A stretch of 64,000 nt of DNA from contig JAANYP010005961.1 in the NCBI GenBank assembly GCA_020465985.1, positions 186,001-250,000 on the forward strand. Direction: 5' to 3'. The stretch comes from Centrapalus pauciflorus. Lineage: Eukaryota > Streptophyta > Magnoliopsida > Asterales > Asteraceae. Of this stretch, positions 23,180 through 35,560 are shown in pieces; position 1 is the stretch's first letter; every line of letters begins with the position of its first letter. The position numbers and the translations under genes are program-made. The notes under the pieces were generated by a model, which saw nothing but the letters and a program-made list of their open reading frames with translations, did no database searches and had not been told where the DNA came from.

Positions 23180-23837
23180 ATTATCATCAGGCGCGGACCC
23201 AAGGTGTGGCTGTAGGTGACATGTGCCACCGGTTCTCTTCCCAATAATCTTGTTATGTAATGTAAAATTTTTTAGAATTTTGATTGTGCAATAGATGATT
23301 TGCAAGTCAGCAACCTATAGCCCATTATTCAACTAAACTTTTTTAAGTGTACAAATAAATTATAAAATTTTATAACCTTAATGGTTAATTCAAAACAAAT
23401 AAATTAAAAGTTTAAATGTCTAAATAAGTAAAGAAATAAAAATAAACATAGTTTTAAAACACAATCATTTAACAAAACCTAAAAGCCTAATATTTTTTAA
23501 AACCCAAACATTTAAGAGGCTCGGTCTTTATTCTTATACTCAATAACCTAAATACCAAAACCCTATCCTAAATACTAACACTTCCCTTATGTGTTTTAAG
23601 GAAAAAACAATATGCGACGTAACTTCTTATTTGTTAACTTAATCAACTTGTTTAATTAATTAGAATTCTACGTAAAATCATTTTGTTTATTTCATATCCA
23701 CTTAGGTTTTTGCTATTTTAACTTCCCGTTTGTTGGTCCTACCTGACTAATCTAGTCACTTAAATAATCAAACTAATAGGATGATTTAGATTGTGCAACC
23801 AACGACCCCTGATCCTAGGTCCGCCACTGATTATCAT
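23180..23837. mobile_element. hAT-type MITE with perfect 8-bp duplication
   Basis: Element 23188-23829 (642 bp). Left end CAGGCGCGGACCCAAGG and right end (reverse complement) CAGTGGCGGACCTAGG form inverted repeats. The eight flanking bases ATTATCAT are the same on both sides (23180-23187 and 23830-23837). No transposase is encoded. Confidence 0.9.
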
Positions 23838-24718
23838 AGTGTGAACGACTGAACGGTGCATGGTAGATCTTATATATATATAATATAATGGTTGATGGTG
23901 GATCATTTACATATTCATTGCGAGTTTTACACCATTTCTTGGTTTAATTCCAAATTATCAAATTGGTATACTAGTATTTTTACACAATTTACATGAAGTT
24001 CAAAATTATATTAAAAAAATTGGTATACTAGTAATATTAAGAAACCTTTGTATTGAAATTGTAAAACGTGCTTTTCATAAACTTATATCAAGAATCATTT
24101 ATTAATGCCATGCAGCTTGGTTTTGAAGAAGACATAACGTTTATTATCAACTTTTTTATACTTTTATCCAAATTCACTATAATAAGTGATGATTTTGATC
24201 TAATGGGTCAAACCGGCCCAAATGGCCCATGATAAAAATTAATTTGAAATAAAATGGCCCATTTGAATGATTGGGTCAAAATCCCCTCACGTCTCCCTTA
24301 GAACTGGACGCCGCTAACAGTCGCCGGCCGTCGCTGCTGGTCGCCTCCGTAGTCGTCTCCTTTATCCACATCTCACCCCATTAACCTATTAGAAAAAGAG
24401 TTTCTGAATCACGGATATCTTCAAGAATCGTGTATCAATTTACTTTCTGAATTTGATATTTCGACCCTTGAATGCCTAGGTTCACGAAATGCAAACTATA
24501 GGGATAATTCTTGAAGAACAAATTCGTTTGTGGCATCCAAACGAATTCTCAAACTGTCTGAATGATAATTATGATATTATATTCTTTTTGTATGTCCAAA
24601 CTAACGAATGGATAATGTTTTCGGTTAATTGGCGGTTAGATTAACTGAAATTAATAAATGATCCTTAAAGAGTTATATATTTCCTCTTAAGGTCCCTTCA
24701 TTAAATCTGTTTTTGTTT
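23838..24718. other. non-coding stretch leading into hairpin array
   Basis: Mostly AT-rich, with a GC-richer patch (CCGCTAACAGTCGCCGGCCG) near 24311-24330. No gene recognised. Confidence 0.45.
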
Positions 24719-24843
24719 CGGGGCGCTGCCCCGAGCCCCGAGCCCCGCGAGGGCGGCTCCCCTCGACCCGCCAAGGGCGCTGCCCCTTGGACCCCGCTAG
24801 GGGCGCTTCCCCTAGAACCCCGCAAGGGGGCGCAGCCCCCTTG
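24719..24843. repeat. array of five GC-rich hairpin units
   Basis: Five stem-loop units follow one another about every 25 bases. They are CGGGGCGCTGCCCCG (24719), GAGGGCGGCTCCCCTC (24749), CAAGGGCGCTGCCCCTTG (24772), CTAGGGGCGCTTCCCCTAG (24797) and one at 24823-24843 with arms CAAGGGGG / CCCCCTTG. Linkers are of the form GA/GGACCCCGC. The outer stem bases differ between units but stay paired. Confidence 0.88.
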
Positions 24844-24859
24844 ACCCCCGCCATTTTTG

Positions 24860-25629
24860 TCACACCGGAATCAGTTTAGATTAATATAAGTGTGCACTCC
24901 CGCACCAACTAACTTATATTAAAGCTAAAATTGATCTCTTTGACATACTTTATTATTTCCATTATACTAAAATGATAAGGTGACACTAAAATCACCAACA
25001 TAACCTTCCTTCTCCTCCTCTCTCCTAGTTGCAAACCCCCTCTCTCATAACCGTAAAAACACACATCTCCATTGGAAGTTCTTCGTTTACACAAGAAGCC
25101 GTTATTTCTAGACCCGTCTTTTAGGGCGTGCGAGAAGATCAACCGCACAGGGCCTCCAATTTTGTAGGGCCTCACAGTCTTAAAAATGATCAGAGTATCA
25201 AACGAAGTACTTTGAATATTAATTTTTCATTAATCATTATTTCGTCTTAAGCATATTATATACCATTTTAGAAGTCTAATCGAATACACACACATAAAAT
25301 TGGTCATTCATGATATCTAATTTATATATTAAAACCCAGTTGCAAAATAAATAATGTACTCTTTAGATTTTTGGGTTTATATTGTATGCATGTGTACAGG
25401 GTCTTCAAAATCAATGGGACGGCCATGGTTGTTTCCTGGCAAAATTTGTACCGGCAATTGAAGCTTCCATCGACTAATGAAATCCCATGCTGCTGACCTT
25501 CTTATTTCTTTGCTATCATAGGAGAACTTCAATTTTGTATTTTGTAAAATAGAGTTTGAATTTAAAAAATTGACAAACCGAGTCTTTGCTCACTAGAATT
25601 TATGTTCTCTATATTTGTTAATATTTAGA
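24860..25629. other. non-coding stretch
   Basis: A minus-strand frame at 24909-25175 is not recognisable. No bounded element seen. Confidence 0.45.
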
Positions 25630-25927
25630 GTTTATTATGAAAAAAAACAAACATGTTTTACGTCTTATTCCTTCATATTATTTTTTTCCAGCAAAGTTCT
25701 CAAGTTAATTTTTATCTTTCTGTCATTGTGATATTTGGCTATTAAAACCCGGTTTTTCAGTTTTTTTAAAAAGAAAATCAGGTTACTAACTATAACCAGT
25801 CTCTAATAGTCAAATTTCACAAAACTAGAATTTTTTTTTTTAAGTTGAGGGTTTTTCTAAAAAAATAACATTAATGGGCGAAAACGTAAAAAACGTGAAA
25901 ACATGTTAGTTTTTTTCATAATAACCC
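25630..25927. mobile_element. MITE family M1 copy 1
   Basis: The left end GTTTATTATGAAAAAAAACA with ACATGTTTTACGT is mirrored at the right end by ACGTGAAAACATGTTAG and TTTTTTTCATAATAACCCT. Inverted repeats of roughly 50 bp, interior non-coding. Copies 2 and 3 are at 26353 and 57948. Confidence 0.7.
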
Positions 25928-26352
25928 TAATATTTTTACTATACTATCATTTATAATTTTATATTATTTATAGATTGCACATGTAATTCCTATAAATTAT
26001 TGATTGTTTATATCAAATGAATTATTTTTATTTTTAGTCATATTTATATAAATAGAAAGTTATAAATTCAGAAGTTTTGATTTGTGAAACAAACAATATT
26101 TATTTCAAACTTTAGATCACCTCTTAAATATCATAAATAATTACAGACTTCGAACATTTAAACTATTAAAAACACAAACAATACCCAAGTGAGAGCGTGA
26201 TCGGTTCACCATCCTTGAGGAATAACAGTCCACACACTATATGTTGTATTAGATAGAATGAATATAATTCAATATAGTTGGCGTAGTCCTATTGTAAAGA
26301 CAGGTTTAAGTCTACTACAATACCCATTGTATTTCTTTTGTATTATATAAAA

Positions 26353-26643
26353 GGGTTTATTATGAAAAAATCAACATGTTTTTATGGTTTTTGCATTTTC
26401 TTCACTCAATGTTATTTTCTCAGACTAGTCCTCAAGTTTATTATTATTATTTTTTTTCCAAATTTTGTGAGTTTGACTATTAGAGTCCGTTTATAATCGG
26501 TAAACCGGGGGTTTTAAAAACTGAATCCCTAGGTTCAATTAACCGAAAAGAAAAAAAAATTACTTGAGGACTTTACTTTAAAAAAACATGGAGTGACGAA
26601 AACGCAAAAAAGTGAAAACATATTTATTTTTTATAATAAACCC
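26353..26643. mobile_element. MITE family M1 copy 2, inside an LTR relic
   Basis: Left end GGGTTTATTATGAAAAAATC and right end (reverse complement) GGGTTTATTATAAAAAATAA; the arms continue for about 55 bp through TTTTTGCATTTTC / TTTTTTGCGTTTTCGTCACTC. Confidence 0.75.
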
Positions 26644-26702
26644 AAAAATAAAATATTAACTGATGAAATACAATATACATATAATGTTTTCGTTATTCTA
26701 TA

Positions 26703-26715
26703 TGGTATCAGAGCC
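26703..26715 (+). promoter_or_regulatory. copia primer binding site (relic)
   Basis: TGGTATCAGAGCC, the initiator tRNA-Met type site, on the plus strand. Confidence 0.85.
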
Positions 26716-27354
26716 TTTGGTTTCTTCCCTTATCCTTTCTCATCCGTTTCGTGCCATCATCGGATCACGACTGTGTCGCCGGTGCCCTTGATCCCTAGAG
26801 TCCTCATGACTCACGAGTGACAATTTTTTTTCTTTTCTCCTCCCTCTCATCCCATTGGGTACGCATAGTAAATACTTTTATATTTGTTTTTTGTTTATTC
26901 TTCTTCCAAGCTGCCGCCACACCGCTGCACCTTCAATTACCACCGTCGTTCCACCGCCGTAGTTGTACAATCCTGTCATGACAATTGTAATTCCTTCCAT
27001 CGCCGCCCTCTTATTGACGTTGACGAGTCATCGCTTCCATCTTAGTGCCGTTGACCGCTTGAGCATTTATTGTATTTTATTGTTGTTCGAACGTTAGATT
27101 TCCTCGTGCTCAAACTAAGGGTGAGTATTAGATACAATAAAATATCAAGGTTTAGTATAGATGACATGGCATAACCCATTTGTATAGATGTGGTTAAGGT
27201 CCAATAGGCTTTCTAGAGTTTCTTGTATACTTTATTTATCATTGTAATACATTATAACCTACGTATCTAATTTTTACTATTCTCTATGTTAGTGGTATCC
27301 GTCGATAATCATCAGAGAATTCTCTGTAAAATGTTCTCGATGAACATCAAAGCA

Positions 27355-27720
27355 ATTAGTATGGAGGGTGTTTTCTATTTGTTGTCATAAATCAATATGC
27401 AGCGCACCAGAAAATACCACCCTTAAAGAAACTTTTTAAATTTTTTTTCATAATAATAAATTAATTAATATTATGAATTTAATTTGTAATTTTCACATAC
27501 ATTCACATCTCGTAATTCCTAAAAAATGATATGAAAATACACTTATATTATTTTGCATATATGTGAACTTGTATTTATGTGATGCACGATTTCATGCACT
27601 TATGATGTGTGAATGTACGTGACTTTTATATATCATCTTTGTAATGTTAATAAAAAAATTTCAAAAAAACTATTTTTACGAGTGATACCATCTGGTGCGC
27701 TACATAATGAGTGATACTCA
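27355..27720. mobile_element. fold-back fragment related to family T3
   Basis: Shares AAACTTTTTAAATTTTTTTT and CACATACATTCACA wording with the T3 element at 32109. Ends are GCGCACCAGA...ATACCACCC and its inverse GTGATACCATCTGGTGCGC. Borders are approximate. Confidence 0.4.
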
Positions 27721-27745
27721 CTTGAACACACACACACACATATAT

Positions 27746-27951
27746 AGAGGGAGGTTCAATGGAAAACCATCATGCATCGGAAAACTTTGGAAAACCTCCA
27801 TGAACCACCACAAATGCATCACAATTCTCGCGTGATGCACCAAATTCCAGGGTGATGCATCGACTTTCTGCATGATGCATCACCTGATCCAATGGCTATA
27901 AAGTGGTTCCCGGGTTTTCCGATGCATATAGGTTTTCCATTGAACTCACCC
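27746..27951 (+). mobile_element. TA-nested fold-back element, family T1 copy 2
   Basis: Left GAGGTTCAATGGAAAACC...ATGCATCGGAAAAC, right GTTTTCCGATGCATATAGG...TTTTCCATTGAACTCACC. Core units CGTGATGCACC, GGGTGATGCATCGA and GCATGATGCATCACC. Flanked left by (CA)n-TATATA and right by (AT)6. Confidence 0.8.
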
Positions 27952-28418
27952 CATATATATATATGGGGTTAAGATAATTACAGAATCTAAATTTGGTGCA
28001 GAATTGTAGATTCATATATTCGATGTTGAATATAAAATTCACACGATGCATAATGGACAACTCATTTATAACTTATTTATTTAAATAAGCTAAACTGATT
28101 GATGTCATCCTTAATTAATAACACAAATTAAAGATACGAATTTTATTTATAAAATAATATAATATAATATATAAAAGATCGAAAGGGTTATTGAAAAACA
28201 TATATAGTCGGGAGGGGAGGGTGCGGGGCCTCTTGGTTGATTTGATATCTCAAGGGGGCATTGAAGGTATCTTTTCCAGTTTTCAGTAATGAATTAGTTA
28301 AGAAAGTCGACACATTTTCTTTGTACTCACTCACTCCATCTTACAAGCTCGAGATAAATTATTGTTTCTGCCAATTCCATGCACTTCCATCAAATCCACC
28401 CACCCATATATATAATAT

Positions 28419-28603
28419 GGGGTGGGTTCGATGAATAAACTCTATCCAGCGAAGAACCTTGGAGAACCACAATACATCACGTAAAAATCGATGCATCACG
28501 CGGGAATTTGATGCATAACGGGGGAATTGTGATTCATTTGTGGTGGTGCATGAAGGTTCTTCAAAATTTTTCGATGCATGGAGGTTCTCCATTGAACCAC
28601 CTC
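28419..28603 (+). mobile_element. TA-nested fold-back element, family T1 copy 3
   Basis: GGGTGGGTTCGATGAA at the left and GAGGTTCTCCATTGAACCAC at the right, with core AAAATCGATGCATCACGCGG. Short TA-rich flanks on both sides (ATATATATAATAT; CTATATAAAAT). Confidence 0.78.
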
Positions 28604-28654
28604 TATATAAAATAAAATAACAGTACCGGTATAAAAAGCCTTTATTTCCCCTTA

Positions 28655-28658
<4 letters not shown>

Positions 28659-28695
<37 letters not shown>
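28659..28695. repeat. (TA)n microsatellite
   Basis: Uninterrupted (AT)n directly left of the T2 element. Confidence 0.95.
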
Positions 28696-29548
<853 letters not shown>

Positions 29549-30199
29549 TATACACTCATTTTTTATTAACTAAGAGATTTGAGTAGTTACGGTTTACAAT
29601 TGATTAGAATCTTATTTAATTCTAGTATCAAATTGTCTAAAGCTATAATTATGATACAAAATCATATATTCATATAATACTTTCAGTAGCTAGTTTTGCA
29701 ATTAATCGAAAGAACACAAAAGCCAATGTCTGGTTCGTATGTTGAGCGATAGAGAGTATCAATACGCTCTTCTTTAAATCGCTTAATTAAGTATTTAAGT
29801 GTCTCATATATTAAAATACATGCAATTATAACTAGTTTGACTGTGTTCTTGATTTTTTTTTGTTTGTATCTGAGTTATGTGTTATTTTAGCATTAGCTAT
29901 TCCGCAAGCTAAGGCATTGTAAATTTTCATTCATTAATAATAATTTTTATATGTTTGAAAAGCATATCTAATTTGGTTTGTAAAAGTTGTATTCACTATA
30001 TCTACAAAACCATATTTGTGTTGTGGTGACCTAAATATATGTGTAACCTTTTTCATGATCATTAGCAGAAGAAGTCATACTTCTGTATATGATAGAGTGA
30101 TACACAATACAAAGAGTTAATTCATATAAAGATTAACATTCTAGTTTGAAGGGTTGCGGTTGAATAACCTTCCAACATGATTACTTTTATCAGATGGAT

Positions 30200-30340
30200 G
30201 CGTGGATTTACACATAATTAGGCTTGCGTTATGTGATGAAGATGTTAATGATGCCAACCATATTTTCATCGCATGTCGTGAAACCAGATTATTGTGGGAA
30301 AATATATATAGTTTTTGGTGGAGGTTACATACACAACAAT
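30200..30340 (+). pseudogene. LINE reverse-transcriptase zinc-binding fragment
   Basis: A short open stretch reads LCDEDVNDANHIFIACRETR then LLWENIY, the pattern of the C-terminal zinc-binding domain of plant LINE reverse transcriptases (C...H.F..C......W). The first cysteine is changed and upstream sequence is out of frame. No RT core remains. Confidence 0.55.
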
Positions 30341-31530
30341 AAAAGATTTCATGATAGAGCTAAGGAATTGAATCATGGAGTTTAATTTATAAAATGCACG
30401 CCTCTTCTTTCCAATGAATTCACTAAAGATCGAGGAAATTATGTTTTGATATATGGATCGATAGAGAAGCTTATGGTTATGTATATATAGGTTCTTAAGT
30501 TTTTTCTTGGCTCTTGAATGTGATCACCCTTGTTTGTTGTTTCAAGTTGGTTTTTTTTTTCTAAATTTTTGGTCTTTGGTGTTGTTGTTTTTGGCCTTTA
30601 TTTTGTGGACATATTGCACTACACAATTGGCCTATATATACATATGTTTATGCAACTTCTTAATTAGGTTATCATCTAGTGTTGGACGTACCACCTTAGA
30701 CTAGTTGACCTAACTATAAGTATAAATGTACAAAACATTCTGAAAATATATTATTATTTTGAAGGTTAATTAATCCCATGCTTCCCTTGTATTAATTAAA
30801 TTTCAAGGGGTCGTTAATTTACAAGATGTTATTAAAAGATGTTAATACTGGACATTATTTATGTCACAGAATGATTATTGTGATTTCATTAAACACTTGG
30901 GGTCATAACGATGAACACAATTGAAGAGATACAATCGAACGAATAAATAAACGATGTTGGACATTATTTATGACACAAAATGATTATTGAGATTAAATTA
31001 ACTACTGACTGATTAATTGTCAATATCTAAAAAAACGGGGAGTAAAAATGCAATACTGGATATTATAGTGATTTAATTATCATTGGATGATAATAATTAA
31101 ATGCAATATGAATTGAAGATCTTTTAAGTGTATCGTGATTCATTAACCTAATGACGCAAATGCATCTAATCTAAGGGCAACGAATGGTTTTCCAAGGTTT
31201 TTCGATTCATTAACCTAATGACACTATTTTTTTTCATATAATTACATAAATACAAATAATGTAACACTATTTGTAAAAAATTACACACATTTACACCTTC
31301 TAACATCTTAAAAGACATGTGAACGTGGATGCCTAATGTTAATGTACATTCATAATAGTATTGTTCATGTAAATATGCACGTTTCACATAGTTATATTGT
31401 ATGTTTATGTGTGATTATTTGCAAGTAGTCTTGTATTTTTAATTTAAACATGATTACAAAAAAAAAATTGATCTTAAGTAGGTATTTTCGTGACTCCACA
31501 AAACTAGTGGTACTTTGAACCAAAATTACA
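30341..31530. other. non-coding stretch
   Basis: AT-rich. A fragment near 31170-31215 (GGTTTTCCAAGGTTTTTCGAT) resembles a T1 end. No gene seen. Confidence 0.4.
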
Positions 31531-31568
31531 TACACACACACACACACAGGCACGACCTATGTGATTAT

Positions 31569-31570
<2 letters not shown>

Positions 31571-31653
<83 letters not shown>
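31571..31653. repeat. (CA)n then (TA)n microsatellite
   Basis: (CA)n at about 31571-31604 passes directly into (TA)n, which abuts T1 copy 4. Confidence 0.96.
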
Positions 31654-32028
<375 letters not shown>

Positions 32029-32108
32029 TAGTTAGTTGACCAACATTAAAAAAAAAATTGGTCCATTATATTGCAAGACACAGTACATAAGTCTTATATA
32101 TATATTCA

Positions 32109-32496
32109 GGTTCAAAAAGGTACCTTTCGAAATCAAGTGCACCCGAAGGTACCAACCTTAAAAAACTTTTTTTTAAATTTTTTTCTCATAACTATGTTTA
32201 ATTTAATGTTATACGCATGATATATGAATTTCACATACATTCACACTTTCTGTGTCCTTAAAAATTATGTGAATGCTCAATGCATATTTATGTGAATGGT
32301 CATTTCACACCATGTGAATGGTGTGAATGACCATTCACATGATCTTTTTTTACCATTCACAAGATTTATGATGTTGCTCCTTTTGAAAAAAAGTCTTATA
32401 ATGTTGTCTTATACATGTCTATTCAAAAAAAAATATATGTGAATGATCATTCACATTAGGGTACGCTGGAATCTCATAGGTACGCTGATGAACCTG

Positions 32497-32501
<5 letters not shown>
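32109..32501 (+). mobile_element. TA-nested fold-back element, family T3 copy 2
   Basis: Left TTCAGGTTCAAAAAGGTACC and right (reverse complement) ATCAGGTTCATCAGCGTACC. TATATATA lies immediately left and a long (TA)n tract right. It is the near-complete inverse of 29222-29548. Confidence 0.78.

Positions 32502-32502
<1 letters not shown>

Positions 32503-32579
<77 letters not shown>
32503..32579. repeat. (TA)n microsatellite
   Basis: TA tract flanking T3 copy 2. Confidence 0.96.
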
Positions 32580-32581
<2 letters not shown>

Positions 32582-33025
32582 TTTTAAATTAAATGTTGTT
32601 TAATTACAAGTAATTTTGATATAATAATAAAACGGAAGAGATCGATGGGTAGAGTAAATTAAATAATTGAGAAGAAAATAATGTAAAGATTAATTAAGAT
32701 AGATGGATGAAGGGTGAGATGAGTGTGGTTAATTAGGGTTTAATTTGTAGTAATTAATTATATTGATTAGAGTGAGTACGTGTGTATAGTAAGTAGGTCA
32801 GATGCATGGGGTGCAGAGGCTGAAGGAATGCAGGTTCAGGTTCAGGTTCAGGTTGGTGCAGCTGTGGCTGTGAGGTCTTAAACTCTGTACGTACGTGTTA
32901 AGTTGGGGGTCCTCGTTTACGTGTTCACTATTCCATCAACTTTGCCTTTGCTTTTTTCTTCTTAAATTCATCTCAACAAGCCATCAGTTTGCGGTCCTAA
33001 TTCCTAAATCATCTTACGTACCCCA

Positions 33026-33069
<44 letters not shown>

Positions 33070-33253
33070 GCCACCTCCACATTCATATATATTTTTGCTA
33101 TAAATTATTACTATATTAATATTAAAAACTACGACTTTTTTTTAATTTAATGATTGCATAATTAAGGGACCAATGCAACAATCAACACCATTATGACATC
33201 TGTTACGACTCATGAACCAGCTGCATGCAAATTCATCATAATCCTTTCTTTAT

Positions 33254-33263
<10 letters not shown>
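32580..33263. other. non-coding stretch with (AGGTTC)n and (CT)n
   Basis: Four AGGTTC units at about 32831-32855 and a (CT)n run at 33029-33066. No gene recognised. Confidence 0.5.
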
Positions 33264-33294
<31 letters not shown>

Positions 33295-33297
<3 letters not shown>

Positions 33298-34318
33298 GTT
33301 CGATTGAGAACTTTTGTGCATCGAGGCACCATTGAAAACTTTTATGGATCGGATTTTCTACTAAGGGTGCATTAAGGGTATTTTTGGAATAAATTTATAA
33401 GAAAATTATTTAATTATTAAAAATTGGCTTTAATTAGACTATGAAACAAATCAGTACATTAAACAATCTACCAAAAATTTCTCTCACTCTCTCTCCAAGA
33501 TCAACCTCTCTCCCTCTCCTTCCCCATGTGATCGCCCCACCCCCCTCTCGTTCTCAAAATCCGGCCACCGTCTTGCTCTCTCAGACGCTGCACCACCACC
33601 GTCTTGCTCTCTCGGCCGCTGCACCACCGCTGCACCGACCATCTCTCTCTCTCCCTCTCTACGACCAATAATCATCGCATTTTTTAAATGCATTATAATT
33701 TTTTGAATGATGAACACCTTCAATGAAAAACGCGATAAAAGGATGCATTTTTGAATGATGAACACCTTCAAAGATAAAAGGATGTATTTTGATGATTTTG
33801 GAAGAGATGAACGATAGCATGTATTTGATGATGAACGATATGCATGAAGAGATGAACGATTCATGTTTCTATTTTGATGTATTTTGATTTTGGAAAAGAT
33901 GAACGATATGCATGATTTATTTTTGAAAGAGATGAATGATATGCATGTATTTTGATGATGAACAATGAACGATATGCATGAAGAGATGAACGATTCATGT
34001 TTGTATTTTGATGTATTTTGATTTTGGAAGAGATGAACGATATGCATGATTTATTTTTGGAAGAGATGAACGATATGCGTGTATTTTGATGTATTTTGAA
34101 TTTGTATTATTTTTGTTAATTTTGGAAGGGTAATAATTAACTAAGGATTGCATAATTCCAATTTTACCCCTCCACGAATTTCACTATGTGCACTTGATGC
34201 ATAAAACTTTCTATTTAATTACCCTTTTACCATTTGATCTAACCCACACATTCTTTTCATCCAAGGGACAGTGGAGGTTCTTTTGTGCCTCGATGCACAA
34301 AAGTTCTCAATGGAACCT

Positions 34319-34321
<3 letters not shown>
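33295..34321. mobile_element. long TA-nested fold-back element, T1-related (1.03 kb)
   Basis: Both ends carry ATTGAGAACTTTTGTGCATC followed by GAGGCAC in inverted orientation (33303-33329 and 34285-34311). (TA)n tracts abut both ends (33264-33293 and 34322-34414). The outer design, GGNTTCNATTGAGAAC then a GCATCGA word, is that of family T1. The interior includes a CT-rich segment (33478-33665) and a GATGAACGATATGCATGA-rich repeat region. No convincing protein is encoded. Confidence 0.72.
33826..34085. repeat. 127-bp tandem duplication rich in GATGAACGATATGCATGA
   Basis: The block containing GCATGAAGAGATGAACGATT recurs at 33842 and 33969, with shorter GATGAACGATATGC units throughout. Confidence 0.75.

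Positions 34322-34414
<93 letters not shown>
34322..34414. repeat. (TA)n microsatellite
   Basis: Separates the long T1-related element from T1 copy 5. Confidence 0.97.

Positions 34415-35048
<634 letters not shown>

Positions 35049-35111
<63 letters not shown>
35049..35111. repeat. (TA)n microsatellite
   Basis: Last TA tract of the cluster; it abuts a decayed coding relic. Confidence 0.96.
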
Positions 35112-35113
<2 letters not shown>

Positions 35114-35560
35114 TATTTAAATTGATGATGCTTTATTGATTTAAGAATGTTGGTGACAAAATATGAATCTGGAGGGATTGCTAACGGTTGACGTAGCTTG
35201 AAATGAAACATGTTATTAGCCGTAGTAGACAGTTGTTTAGAAATGACTCGAGGGATAACTGGAGTTGTAGCTTCAGTAACGATGGGATCATCGAAATGTT
35301 TTCAAATTTGTAAGGAATTCTTCTTGTGTAATCTCTTCCTCATCTTCAAACTATGGATCTAAGTGCAACTTGAAAGCTTGTCGTTAGCTTCATGTTCCTC
35401 TGTATCATATTCAACAATTATTAGATCTAGATCAAGCACCCTCAGAGAGGAATTGGATCCATGCTGTCTTCTTCCTTAGATTCCACACCATGTTCTAATT
35501 CAGCATTATGATCCACCCAGACTGTCATCGTCAAAGTATTTTCAAAATCCGTTCTTCTAA
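35112..35560 (-). pseudogene. decayed coding relic, product not recognised
   Basis: On the minus strand several open blocks lie in succession but in different frames. They include an acidic DHNAELEHGVESKEEDSMD block, an EEEITQEEFLTNLKTF block and a longer one, DDPIVTEATTPVIPRVISKQ followed by NNMFHFKLRQPLAIPPDS. Amino-acid composition looks genic, but stops and frame changes separate the blocks. It is cut at its left end by the (TA)n tract. I cannot name the protein; it could be a host pseudogene or part of a retroelement. Confidence 0.35.

Larger units (their letters stand above)
26235..27290 (+). mobile_element. decayed copia LTR element without coding region
   Basis: A perfect copia primer binding site lies at 26703-26715, preceded by an LTR-like segment (from about TGTATTAGATAGAATG near 26243). 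About 400 bases later an AAGGGTGAG polypurine-like tract near 27117 is followed by a second ATTAGATACAATAAAAT LTR-like start. The interior has no gag or pol. The left LTR is split by MITE M1 copy 2. The size resembles a TRIM-like derivative. LTR boundaries are approximate. Confidence 0.5.
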
